A stretch of 6,720 nucleotides of DNA from an uncultured Rubrobacteraceae bacterium (GTDB lineage: Bacteria; Actinomycetota; Rubrobacteria; Rubrobacterales; Rubrobacteraceae). Both the position numbers and the translations under genes were made by a program. The notes under the pieces were generated by a model. It made no database searches and was not told the DNA's origin. It was given only the letters and a program-made list of their open reading frames with translations. The stretch lies in the NCBI GenBank assembly GCA_902805985.1, contig CADCUW010000193.1, forward strand, positions 1-6,720, in the 5' to 3' direction. Positions 1 through 5,621 of the stretch are shown here, piece by piece (within the stretch, counting starts at the first letter, position 1; every line of letters starts with the position of its first letter).

Positions 1-631
1 CGCGCAGCTCCATCATGAGGTCCTGGAACTTCTCCGGGGACTCGGCCTCGAAGGAGAGGATGAACTCGTAGTCGTCGATGCCGAAGCAGTAGGCGGTGTT
101 GTTCTTTACCGGGTAGTGCTTGCGGCCGACGTGCATGTGCTCGTTCATCATCCGCTGGCGCTCTTCCAGGGAGAGACGGTACCACTGCCGGGTCTTTACG
201 AACGGGTAGACGAAGATGAACTCGCCCTCGCCCGGCACGATGTAGCGGCGGTTCTCCCACCCCGGCGTGTGCTCGCCTACGTAGATGGAGCGGCGGGACA
301 GGCCGAAGTACGAGTAGGCGACCGTGAGGTACTTGCCGAGCCCGCTCTGCATCAGGGCCGCCTGCAGGCCCTCGAACGCGTCGAGGTCGTAGCCTATCTT
401 CCACAGCATGAAGTCCGCGTCGGCCCTCAGGCCCATCAGCGAGAACGACCGCAGGAGCATCTCGCCTGCGTGCTCCTCGACGGCCGCGAGGAACTCTCTG
501 CGGCCCGCCTCCCGCTCCTTCTCCGGGAGACGGCGCCACAGCGGGTCGAGCTTGAAGAAGGTGTAGTTGACGTACTGGGCCGGGAGCTTCTCCTCCTGGG
601 TTTCCTGCTGGCGTGTGCTTGTTTCGGTCAT
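1..631 (-). CDS. chdC: Coproheme decarboxylase / chlorite-dismutase-family protein (HemQ), 5' part, runs off the left edge
   Basis: The first 210 residues of a heme-binding protein of the chlorite dismutase superfamily are visible; the C-terminus lies outside the window. Family knowledge: ChdC (HemQ) oxidatively decarboxylates two propionates of coproheme to make heme b, the last step of the coproporphyrin-dependent heme pathway of monoderm bacteria, in the cytoplasm. Seen here: a YPFVK segment at residues 142-146, matching in spacing the catalytic Tyr and propionate-contacting Lys of Firmicutes HemQ; an EHMHVGRK segment where His165 aligns with the proximal heme ligand; then the family's FGIDDYEFILSFEA strand near residues 183-196. 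The ATG at 629-631 has a strong Shine-Dalgarno AAGGAGA (638-644) 6 nt upstream. It lies 184 nt downstream of the aldo/keto reductase gene, on the same strand. A true chlorite dismutase or an uncharacterised Dyp/Cld-like peroxidase is less likely, since the Tyr/Lys pair favours ChdC. Confidence 0.88.
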   Translation of the reverse strand, partial: MTETSTRQQETQEEKLPAQYVNYTFFKLDPLWRRLPEKEREAGRREFLAAVEEHAGEMLLRSFSLMGLRADADFMLWKIGYDLDAFEGLQAALMQSGLGKYLTVAYSYFGLSRRSIYVGEHTPGWENRRYIVPGEGEFIFVYPFVKTRQWYRLSLEERQRMMNEHMHVGRKHYPVKNNTAYCFGIDDYEFILSFEAESPEKFQDLMMELR

Positions 632-650
632 GGGATCTCTCCTTGCTCGG

Positions 651-689
651 AGGTTCTAGGCTCTGAGGTCTTGAGGGTTTGAGGTTTTG
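651..689 (+). repeat. AGG-octamer tandem array, left copy
   Basis: Five head-to-tail units, each starting AGG, can be read on the plus strand: AGGTTCT, AGGCTCTG, AGGTCTTG, AGGGTTTG and AGGTTTTG, starting at 651, 658, 666, 674 and 682. The consensus is roughly AGGNTYTG with a 7-8 nt period. The array sits in the 5' untranslated stretch just upstream of the chdC ribosome-binding site. Its first 12 bases (651-662) are a perfect inverted match to 782-793 in the opposite-facing right array. The function is unknown. Confidence 0.75.
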
Positions 690-779
690 GTCTGTTGCCG
701 GTACGAACTCCGCGCGGTCGTGTTCTCCATAAGCGCGACTTTCTCCGGCCTGTCGCGGTTGCCCGTTCCACGTCTGCCT

Positions 780-823
780 GAAGCCTAGAACCTCAAAACC
801 TGGAGCCTGAGAGCCTCAAGCCT
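780..823 (-). repeat. AGG-octamer tandem array, right copy, facing the left one
   Basis: Read on the minus strand from 823 down to 780, six 7-8 nt units appear: AGGCTTG, AGGCTCTC, AGGCTCC, AGGTTTTG, AGGTTCT and AGGCTTC. They belong to the same degenerate family as the array at 651-689 but in the opposite orientation, so the two face each other across about 90 nt. The first unit overlaps the last codons and the stop (816-818) of the aldo/keto reductase gene. In a leftward read-through transcript the two arrays could pair in several registers, the best being 12 perfect base pairs (782-793 with 651-662). Confidence 0.75.
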
Positions 824-1808
824 TTACGCCCGCCGCCTCCAGCCCAAAGTTGTTCTCGTACAGTTCGGCGACGCGGGAGAGTTCCTGTGGGGAGAGATCC
901 GGCGTCTCCGACGTCACGGCGAACTCCTCTATCTGTTCCTCGTCGTAGATGTTCGGGAGGGTGGAGGCTACCTCGGGGGAGGCGAGGACGAACTTGAGGG
1001 CTGCCTGGCCTAAAGTTCGCTCGCCCGACTCCGTGAGGAAGGAGAGGCTCTCGACCTTCTGGAGGCCCGTGGTCAGCCACTCCTTCGGGCGGTGGCGGCG
1101 GTGGTCGTTGGGGCCGAAGGTCGTGTTCTCGTCGTACTTGCCCTCCAGCATGCCGGAGGAGTGGGGGACGCGGACGACGAGGGAGGTGTCCGTCTCGCGG
1201 GCGGTCTCTATGAGGTCGCGGCCCGGGTCCTGTTCGAGGAGGTTGTAGATCATCTGCAGACCGGCCAGATCGCGCTCGCGCATCATCTTGATGCCCTCGT
1301 TGAGCCAGCCGATCTTGGGCCCCAGGGCGGCGCCGTAGGCCCGGATCTTACCCTCGTCCTTGAACGCCTCCATGAGCGCGAAGAGATCGTCGTTCTCGGC
1401 CGCGTCCATCTTGGTGTTGTGCAGCTGGAGAAAGTCCACGTAGTCCGTATCGAGCCTCTTCAAACTCTGCTCCAGGGCGAACCGGAGGAACTTTTCGGAC
1501 CAGTCCTGGGGCCGCTCCTGCTGGCCGCGGCGAGCGGTGTGGTTGTAGAAGTCGTAGCCTATTTTGGTCGAGATGACCACTTCGTCGCGCATGTGGCCGA
1601 AGGCGTCGGCCAGCAGCGTCTCGCCCTTGCCCGAGCCGTAGGTGTCGGCGGTGTCGAAGTAGTTGACGCCCCGCTCGTGGGCCTGCCTGAGGAGCCGGAC
1701 GGAGCGGTCATCCACGACCTCGCCCCACCAGCCCGTCGAGACCGTCCACACCCCGAACCCTACCTCAGAGACCACAATGTCTGTGTTGCCGAGGTTCCTG
1801 TACTTCAT
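816..1808 (-). CDS. Aldo/keto reductase family oxidoreductase
   Basis: A 330-residue cytosolic NADPH-dependent reductase of the aldo/keto reductase superfamily, expected to be a (beta/alpha)8 barrel that reduces aldehydes or ketones; the substrate cannot be deduced. The N-terminal beta-hairpin start (MKYRNLGNTDIVVSEVGFG) is typical. The catalytic tetrad is visible: Asp52 and Tyr57 in FDTADTYG, Lys82 in ISTKIG, and His130 in DFLQLHN. The length is normal for the bacterial general-stress/YhdN-like branch. The ATG at 1806-1808 follows a G-rich stretch (GGGGGCGGAG) touching the start, so the ribosome-binding site is poor or unusual, but the protein begins where the family usually begins. The TGA stop lies inside the AGG-repeat array. 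It is leftward, upstream of chdC and divergent from the small gene at 2073. An AT-rich island (1849-1874) probably holds its promoter, but I find no clean -35/-10 pair. Confidence 0.92.
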   Translation of the reverse strand: MKYRNLGNTDIVVSEVGFGVWTVSTGWWGEVVDDRSVRLLRQAHERGVNYFDTADTYGSGKGETLLADAFGHMRDEVVISTKIGYDFYNHTARRGQQERPQDWSEKFLRFALEQSLKRLDTDYVDFLQLHNTKMDAAENDDLFALMEAFKDEGKIRAYGAALGPKIGWLNEGIKMMRERDLAGLQMIYNLLEQDPGRDLIETARETDTSLVVRVPHSSGMLEGKYDENTTFGPNDHRRHRPKEWLTTGLQKVESLSFLTESGERTLGQAALKFVLASPEVASTLPNIYDEEQIEEFAVTSETPDLSPQELSRVAELYENNFGLEAAGVKA

Positions 1809-1975
1809 CTCCGCCCCCAGTCTGTCTTTGCGAGCCGCAGGCCAATACCCTAGAAGTACTATATTCTACCGCCGCGCGTTGTTGCCTTTCTCTCAATCGG
1901 CCGGACCCCGGAGGAGGTCGGAAACGGGGCCGAAATCTCTAGCCGTACGGCCAAAGCGAAAAGCAAAAAATCGTC

Positions 1976-2004
1976 TTGACACGGAACTGGTTCGCCTTTA
2001 CCCT
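1976..2004 (+). promoter_or_regulatory. Sigma70-type promoter for the 66-codon gene
   Basis: A perfect -35 TTGACA (1976-1981) is followed after exactly 17 nt by TACCCT (1999-2004), which keeps the key first T-A and last T of a -10 box. The A-rich run AAAGCGAAAAGCAAAAAA just upstream may act as an UP-like element. Transcription would start near 2011, leaving an untranslated leader of about 60 nt. This is the clearest promoter in the window. Confidence 0.7.
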
Positions 2005-2058
2005 GCAAGTAGCCAGGGCGGATCAAACGTTACAAGCTCCGTCCAACCCATAGACGGG

Positions 2059-2066
2059 AGGAGGTG
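2059..2066 (+). promoter_or_regulatory. Ribosome-binding site that decides the start of the 66-codon gene
   Basis: AGGAGGTG is close to a full anti-Shine-Dalgarno complement. It overlaps the in-frame GTG at 2064, so that codon cannot be the start it serves. The TTG at 2073 is 8 nt after the AGGAGG core, which is ideal spacing; the ATG codons at 2079 and 2082 are farther away than usual. Confidence 0.7.
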
Positions 2067-2072
2067 AAGAAA

Positions 2073-2273
2073 TTGACGATGATGATCCAGCACGAGAAGA
2101 CCCGCGAGGTCACCCGTGAGGACGTGGACCGGGCCATCGACGTGATCGAGCGCCACCTCGAGAAGGAGGCCAGGACCCGCAACCTGCTCGACGAGCAGGC
2201 GATCATGCGCCCCAAGGACCTGTGCAAGCAGCAGGGCCTCGATATGGTGGCGGAGCTCCGCGGCATGATGTAA
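2073..2273 (+). CDS. Small helical protein of unknown function, probable TTG start
   Basis: I do not recognise this 66-residue protein. It is highly charged, with no membrane segment or signal peptide. Residues 14-35 (TREDVDRAIDVIERHLEKEARTR in essence) should form one amphipathic helix and residues 41-64 a second, so a helical hairpin or dimer is likely. It has one cysteine (Cys51) in DLCKQQG and ends in GMM. The frame is open further up to a GTG at 2064, but the ribosome-binding site overlaps that codon and is ideally placed for the TTG at 2073; an ATG start at 2079 would give 64 residues. It is a single-gene unit: a strong promoter (1976-2004), a leader of about 60 nt, the ORF, a 92-nt untranslated tail and an intrinsic terminator. 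The promoter, ribosome-binding site and terminator together argue that it is real and well expressed. A cytosolic regulator or adaptor is possible, but this is a guess. Confidence 0.75.
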   Translation: MTMMIQHEKTREVTREDVDRAIDVIERHLEKEARTRNLLDEQAIMRPKDLCKQQGLDMVAELRGMM

Positions 2274-2365
2274 GAGGCGCCGCATCAAGCTTATGAACGG
2301 GAATGCACAGTAAGGTCCCGGGTCGAGAGACATCCAGGGGCTGTCCATCCCCCTTCACGAGGCTG

Positions 2366-2396
2366 AGAGAGGGTCGGGTTTTCCCGGCCCTCTTTT
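2366..2396 (+). terminator. Rho-independent terminator after the 66-codon gene
   Basis: The arms GAGGGTCGGG (2369-2378) and CCCGGCCCTC (2383-2392) pair over 10 bp with a single G-T pair, closed by a TTTT loop and followed by a T tract (2393-2396, then CTC). The A-G-A stretch before the left arm can extend pairing into the T run. It ends the small-gene transcript about 92 nt after the stop codon and insulates the cupin gene downstream. Confidence 0.85.
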
Positions 2397-2512
2397 CTCG
2401 TGCGCAGACTCCGGCGCGGACGAGCCGGCCGAAACCCCCTCCTGGCACCTTCACCTTCGAACCCTCCCCGACGCAGGGCTACGCATCCGGCGTGGATACC
2501 TTCTGTCCCACG

Positions 2513-2538
2513 CGGGTACATTCGCGGTCACGTACCCG
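2513..2538. promoter_or_regulatory. Perfect 7-bp inverted repeat upstream of the cupin gene
   Basis: CGGGTAC (2513-2519) and GTACCCG (2532-2538) are perfect inverted copies separated by 12 nt. They end 7 nt before the cupin ribosome-binding site core (CAGGAG, 2546-2551). The arrangement fits either an operator for a dimeric repressor or a short mRNA hairpin near the start codon; I cannot tell which. No convincing -35/-10 pair was found between the terminator at 2396 and the cupin start. Confidence 0.4.
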
Positions 2539-2556
2539 AGAACGGCAGGAGTTTGC

Positions 2557-2949
2557 ATGGACCACGGGCGGATCGCGATCCGAGAAGAGGATCGGGAATG
2601 GGAGACCTGGAACGAGGGGGAGGCACCCCGAAAGGGTCAGGCCTACTGGAAGACGCTCATCAGCAGGGGCGTTACCCGTAGCGAGAACCTCACCCTGGGC
2701 GTCGCGACCCTCCCGCCTGGCGGGGCGATGCGCGAACACCGGCACGTACAAGAAGAGGTCTACCTCGTGCTCGAAGGAAGCGGGCTGGTCCGGGTAGAGG
2801 ACGAGGAGCTTTCCGTCGAGGCGGGGACGACGGTCTTCATACCGGGCGGCCTCCACTCTTGCGAGAACACCGGCGCGTCGGACCTGCGGGTGGCCTACGT
2901 CTTCGCGGCGGATTCCTTCGACGAGGTGGAGTACGACTTCGAGGTCTGA
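2557..2949 (+). CDS. Single-domain cupin protein
   Basis: A 130-residue small cytosolic cupin, a metal-binding beta-barrel. Cupin motif 1 lies at residues 55-76 with the metal ligands His61, His63 and Glu67 in EHRHVQEE. Motif 2 lies at residues 90-105 with the fourth ligand His100 in FIPGGLHSCENTG. All four usual ligands are therefore present, so it can bind Mn, Fe, Zn or Ni. The spacing between Pro and His in motif 2 is one residue shorter than the classical pattern. Stand-alone cupins of this kind include sugar isomerases, dioxygenases, oxalate-related enzymes and plain ligand sensors, and the sequence does not decide between them. The ATG at 2557 has CAGGAG 5 nt upstream. The gene appears monocistronic and converges on the tRNA-Ser gene with only 12 nt between the TGA stop and the tRNA 3' end. 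I see no terminator in that gap. Confidence 0.88.
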   Translation: MDHGRIAIREEDREWETWNEGEAPRKGQAYWKTLISRGVTRSENLTLGVATLPPGGAMREHRHVQEEVYLVLEGSGLVRVEDEELSVEAGTTVFIPGGLHSCENTGASDLRVAYVFAADSFDEVEYDFEV

Positions 2950-2961
2950 ACGCCTGAAGAG

Positions 2962-3052
2962 CGGAGGAGGAGGGATTCGAACCCTCGATACCCCGTTAGA
3001 GAGGTATAACACCTTAGCAGGGTGCCGCCTTCAACCACTCGGCCACTCCTCC
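2962..3052 (-). tRNA. tRNA-Ser (anticodon GCU)
   Basis: On the minus strand the acceptor arms GGAGGAG (3052-3046) and CTCCTCC (2969-2963) pair perfectly, with discriminator G at 2962. The D-arm contains TGGCCGAGTGG, the anticodon loop CTGCTAA carries GCT at 3018-3016 (reads AGC/AGU serine codons), and the T-arm is GAGGG-TTCGAAT-CCCTC (2986-2970). The long variable arm makes it a class II tRNA, as expected for serine. The CCA end is not encoded (the next bases read CTC), so it must be added by the CCA-adding enzyme. Length is 91 nt. Confidence 0.96.
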
Positions 3053-3062
3053 GAACGGCGCA

Positions 3063-3091
3063 AGTATACCAAAGACGTTCTCCGCGTTCGA
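3063..3091 (-). promoter_or_regulatory. Probable promoter of the tRNA-Ser gene
   Basis: On the minus strand TATACT (3068-3063, five of six matches to TATAAT) is preceded after 17 nt by TCGAAC (3091-3086, three of six matches to TTGACA). Transcription would start near 3056, only a few bases before the tRNA 5' end at 3052, giving a very short leader. The element fits in the 42-nt gap after the upstream membrane protein gene, so the tRNA need not depend on read-through. Confidence 0.5.
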
Positions 3092-3094
3092 TGG

Positions 3095-4120
3095 TTATTT
3101 GCCGGCGTCCTGGATCTCCTCGATTGCCTCCTCGTCCAGGATGTCGGGCTTCGCGTTGGCGGGCTCGGCGTCCAGTATGTGCTCGCCGGAGATCTCCTCC
3201 TTCATCCTCACGAGCGTGGCGTTCAGGGTGGCGCCGAAGAGGATGGTTAGGGACGAGATGTAGAGGTAGAGCAGCAGGATGATGACCGTGCCGATGGAGC
3301 CGTAGGTCTTGTTGTAGGAGTTGAAGTCGCTGCCGAGGTACACGTTGAAAGCCAGGCTCGCGAGCACCCAGAAGACGATACCGACGAAGCCGCCAGGCGT
3401 GATCCAGCGAAACGGCTGCCCGACGTCGGGGGCGAAGTAGAAGAGCAGGGCGACCGTCACGACCATGAACAACAGCGCCACCGGCCACCGCACGATCTCC
3501 CAGACTAATATGAACTCGTCGTCCAGCGTGAATACCTCGGCGATCGTCTCGCCGATGGAGGGGCCGGCGATCAGGAGAAGGACGCCGCCGAGGACGAGCG
3601 CCGAGATCCCGACGGTCATCAGGATGGCGATGCCCTTGACCTTCCAGAACGGCCGCGTCTCCTGCACGTCGTAGGCGCGGTTGAGGGCGTTTATGAGCGC
3701 GGAGAAGGCGCCCGAGGCGGCCCAGATCGTGCCGAGGATGCCCACGGAGAGGAGGCCCGGCGCCGTATCCTCGTTGCGCAAGGTCCGCTCGGTGTAGGTC
3801 TCTATGAGGTCGAAGACCTGCGCCGGCATTACCCGCCGGAGGTAGTCGAAGAGCTCGTTGACGAACTGTGGGCTGGAGCTTCCGAAGGCGTCGAGGACGG
3901 CGACGAGGAACAGGATGAAGGGGAAGATCGCCAGAATCAGGTAGTAGGCGAGCTGCGCCGCAAGCCCGAGAGCGTCGTCCCGCACGAACTCCTGAATGGT
4001 CGCCTTGAGCGTCTGCAACCGCACAAGGTCCCGCAGGTCGCCGAAAAAGTTCCCCAGCGAGCCCTTCGCGGGCCGACGCGCGACCGCCCTCAGCTCCTCC
4101 GGTGGCATGTCCGGTTCCAT
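3095..4120 (-). CDS. YihY/virulence factor BrkB family integral membrane protein
   Basis: A 341-residue inner-membrane protein of the YihY/BrkB family (old name RNase BN, now considered wrong for this family). The family's function is poorly known; roles in envelope homeostasis or transport are suggested. Six hydrophobic segments are seen at about residues 55-78, 122-145, 163-185, 208-230, 242-263 and 275-300. The family signature is clear: AAQLAYYLILAIFP in segment 1, the TIWAASGAFSALINALNRAY stretch after segment 2, PDVGQPFRWITPGG between segments 4 and 5, and YNKTYGSIGTVIILLLYLY at the start of segment 6. A charged N-terminal tail of about 50 residues and an acidic tail (306-341) should both lie in the cytoplasm. 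The ATG start has only a G-rich, weak ribosome-binding site; an ATG four codons later has none better. TAAGAT at 4159-4154 could be a -10 box, without a good -35. It is divergent from the sigma factor gene, and no functional link is visible. Confidence 0.92.
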   Translation of the reverse strand: MEPDMPPEELRAVARRPAKGSLGNFFGDLRDLVRLQTLKATIQEFVRDDALGLAAQLAYYLILAIFPFILFLVAVLDAFGSSSPQFVNELFDYLRRVMPAQVFDLIETYTERTLRNEDTAPGLLSVGILGTIWAASGAFSALINALNRAYDVQETRPFWKVKGIAILMTVGISALVLGGVLLLIAGPSIGETIAEVFTLDDEFILVWEIVRWPVALLFMVVTVALLFYFAPDVGQPFRWITPGGFVGIVFWVLASLAFNVYLGSDFNSYNKTYGSIGTVIILLLYLYISSLTILFGATLNATLVRMKEEISGEHILDAEPANAKPDILDEEAIEEIQDAGK

Positions 4121-4283
4121 AGGGGCCCCACCACCCTTCCTCTTAATAGCCTTATCTTAACGCTTTCGCCGATCGTCCGGTATCGCGGGACGTGGATCGG
4201 AGCCCGGTGACGATCCGGCGGGATGGGCCGGTCGTATAAACCTTCGGATGGAGAGGAGAAGACACGAGAGCGGTTGTCCTTGC

Positions 4284-4312
4284 CCGGCCGGGTTCCGGTA
4301 CGCCCGGCCCGG
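4284..4312. repeat. GC-rich hairpin in the divergent gap before the sigma factor gene
   Basis: CCGGCCGGG (4284-4292) pairs with CCCGGCCCGG (4303-4312) through nine base pairs with one bulged C, around a 10-nt loop. No T tract follows, so it is not a standard terminator. It lies in the 260-nt gap (4121-4380) between the yihY-family gene and the sigma gene. The same gap holds a TATAAA (4235-4240) and a TATCAT (4319-4324), but neither has a recognisable -35 partner. The hairpin could be an operator or a leader structure for the sigma operon. Confidence 0.4.
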
Positions 4313-4380
4313 ACGGGCTATCATCTGGCTTGAGCGTGGGGCTTGGTTGTCCCATCCCGCCCGCGGACGGAGGGTTGCGG

Positions 4381-4926
4381 ATGTCCGGAGTGGAAGACGA
4401 GATCCTGGTGCGGCGCGTGGCGGCTGGGGACGAGCGCGCCCTGGGCGGCCTCTACGACCGCTACGCGGGCCTCGTCTACGGCGCCGGGAGCCGCTACCTC
4501 GGGGACAGGGGGCAGGCCGAGGACCTGGTGCAGGACGTCTTCGTGTCCGTGTGGAAGAACGCGGGGCGCTTCGACCCCTCGCGGGCCAGTTTCTCTACCT
4601 GGATCTACCGCATAACCCGCAACCGGGCTACAGACCTGATCCGACGCCGCAAGGCCCGCGTGCGGACGGTTGGCACGGACCTGCCGCCGGAGCCCGAGGA
4701 CCCGGACCCCTCGGGCTCCCTCTCCCGCGGCTTCGACGTCGCCGTCGCGCTTACGCAGCTCTCTCAGACCCACAGGGAGGTGCTCGTCCTCGCGTACTTC
4801 GAGGGCCTCTCCCAGAGGGAGATCTCCACCCGCACCGCCACGCCGCTCGGCACGGTCAAGAGCCGCACCACGGCCGCGATGCGCGCCCTGCGCGAGGCGA
4901 TGTCGCCGGAACCGGACGGGTGGTGA
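4381..4926 (+). CDS. ECF-family RNA polymerase sigma factor (SigK-like by its partner)
   Basis: A 181-residue alternative sigma factor. Sigma region 2 spans about residues 19-88, with EDLVQDVFVSVWKNAGRF (region 2.1/2.2) and FSTWIYRITRNRATDLIRRRK (-10 recognition part). An acidic, proline-rich linker follows (100-112), and sigma region 4 spans about 122-174 with the helix-turn-helix LSQREISTRTATPLGTVKSRTTAAMRALR that contacts the -35 element. The start is ATG 4381 with GGAGGG (4369-4374) 6 nt upstream; a TTG 17 codons earlier lacks this and adds a non-family tail. The stop lies 4 nt before the anti-sigma gene, so the two are surely co-transcribed. The SigK assignment rests mainly on the RskA-type partner. 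The protein has no cysteine at all, unlike the redox-controlled M. tuberculosis SigK. I found no SigK-type promoter motif upstream to show autoregulation. Confidence 0.93.
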   Translation: MSGVEDEILVRRVAAGDERALGGLYDRYAGLVYGAGSRYLGDRGQAEDLVQDVFVSVWKNAGRFDPSRASFSTWIYRITRNRATDLIRRRKARVRTVGTDLPPEPEDPDPSGSLSRGFDVAVALTQLSQTHREVLVLAYFEGLSQREISTRTATPLGTVKSRTTAAMRALREAMSPEPDGW

Positions 4927-4930
4927 TCCC

Positions 4931-5596
4931 GTGAGCGAGCACCCCGAAGCGCAAGACCTCCTCGGCCCGTTCGTCATGGGCGACCTCGACCCGGCTGAAG
5001 AGCGCGCGGTCGAAGTACACCTCGAAGGCTGCGCCTCCTGCCGGAGAGAGGCCGAAGCCCTGCGCCTCGCCCACGAGCGCCTGGTCGAGTTCGCCGCCGC
5101 GTCGGAAGCCCCACCCTCGCACTTAAGGGACCGCGCCGTCGCCAGCATGCCGCGCCCCACCCCCCGGCGGACCGTCCCCCCGTGGGCCGTCGCCGCCGCC
5201 GTGCTGCTCCTGGCGCTCGGCATAGCGTACGGACCGTCACTGCTCGGGAGCCAGGAGGTGGCAGCCGCCTCCCTGGAGCCGATGGGCGAGGCGCCCGACG
5301 CCGGTGCCGAGGTGAACGTCCAGGACGCCGGCGAGAACCTGGCGGTCAGCGTGGATGCCTGGGGCCTGCCTGAATGCCAGAAGGAAGAGTATTACGAGCT
5401 CTGGTTCGTCGAGGAGAACGGGGAGCACGTAAGCGCCGGCAGCTTCACCGTCGGCGAGAGCGGTGACGCGGAGCTGGACCTGACCGCCCCGCGGTTCGCC
5501 ACCTCCTACCAGCGCATAGGCGTGACCGTCGAGAGAGACAAGGACCCGCGTCCCAGCGGCGTGATGATGATGGGCGGCGAGCTACACGGTTCCTAG
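4931..5596 (+). CDS. Membrane-anchored zinc-finger anti-sigma factor, RskA type
   Basis: A 221-residue anti-sigma factor. The cytoplasmic N-terminal part (1-80) carries the zinc-associated anti-sigma motif His30-x3-Cys34-x2-Cys37, preceded by helical LLGPFVMGDLDPAEERAVEVHLE, which should clamp the sigma factor. A single membrane helix lies at about residues 84-105 (WAVAAAVLLLALGIAY). The outer domain (110-221) has the RskA signature: YYELWFVEENGEHVSAGSFTV near 154-174 and a closing IGVTVERDKDPRPSGVMMMGG. In the known RskA pathway, proteolysis within the membrane releases SigK. The GTG start is 4 nt after the sigma stop with only a weak GGTGG-type ribosome-binding site, suggesting translational coupling that keeps inhibitor and sigma near equal amounts. 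The start is the first plausible codon after the sigma stop; earlier open frame merely runs through the sigma gene. Cys149 is a lone extracytoplasmic cysteine. Confidence 0.92.
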   Translation: MSEHPEAQDLLGPFVMGDLDPAEERAVEVHLEGCASCRREAEALRLAHERLVEFAAASEAPPSHLRDRAVASMPRPTPRRTVPPWAVAAAVLLLALGIAYGPSLLGSQEVAAASLEPMGEAPDAGAEVNVQDAGENLAVSVDAWGLPECQKEEYYELWFVEENGEHVSAGSFTVGESGDAELDLTAPRFATSYQRIGVTVERDKDPRPSGVMMMGGELHGS

Positions 5597-5621
5597 GGAA
5601 GAGCGGCAGGGAGGTCCAAGT

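Noticed and set aside
116..682. 188-codon open frame on the plus strand
   Set aside because: It lies antisense to the chdC gene; high GC opens long shadow frames, and the minus-strand protein has clear family motifs.
656..730. 24-codon minus-strand ORF upstream of chdC (MENTTARSSYRQQ start), a possible leader peptide
   Set aside because: No properly spaced ribosome-binding site, and it runs through the repeat array with codon use (AAA, TCA, AGA) unlike the genes here.
1092..1853. 253-codon open frame on the plus strand
   Set aside because: Antisense shadow of the aldo/keto reductase, whose full catalytic tetrad is present on the other strand.
1851..1868. TAGAA and TTCTA arms as an operator near the reductase promoter
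   Set aside because: Only five base pairs with an unrelated 8-nt centre; expected by chance in an AT-rich island.
2330..2396. GGCTGAGAGAGGG looking like a thi-box (TPP riboswitch) core
   Set aside because: The second conserved half of the TPP aptamer is missing, and the sequence is part of an ordinary terminator after a stop codon.
4330..4380. 17-codon N-terminal extension of the sigma factor from a TTG
   Set aside because: The ATG at 4381 has a well-spaced GGAGGG and matches the usual ECF start; the extension has neither.
4345..4380. CCATCC in the sigma leader as a SigK-type -35 element
   Set aside because: No matching -10 of the CCGAAT type follows at the required distance.
4321..5223. 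300-codon open frame on the minus strand
   Set aside because: Antisense to the sigma/anti-sigma pair; no recognisable domain and low-complexity Arg/Gly/Ala content typical of a shadow frame.
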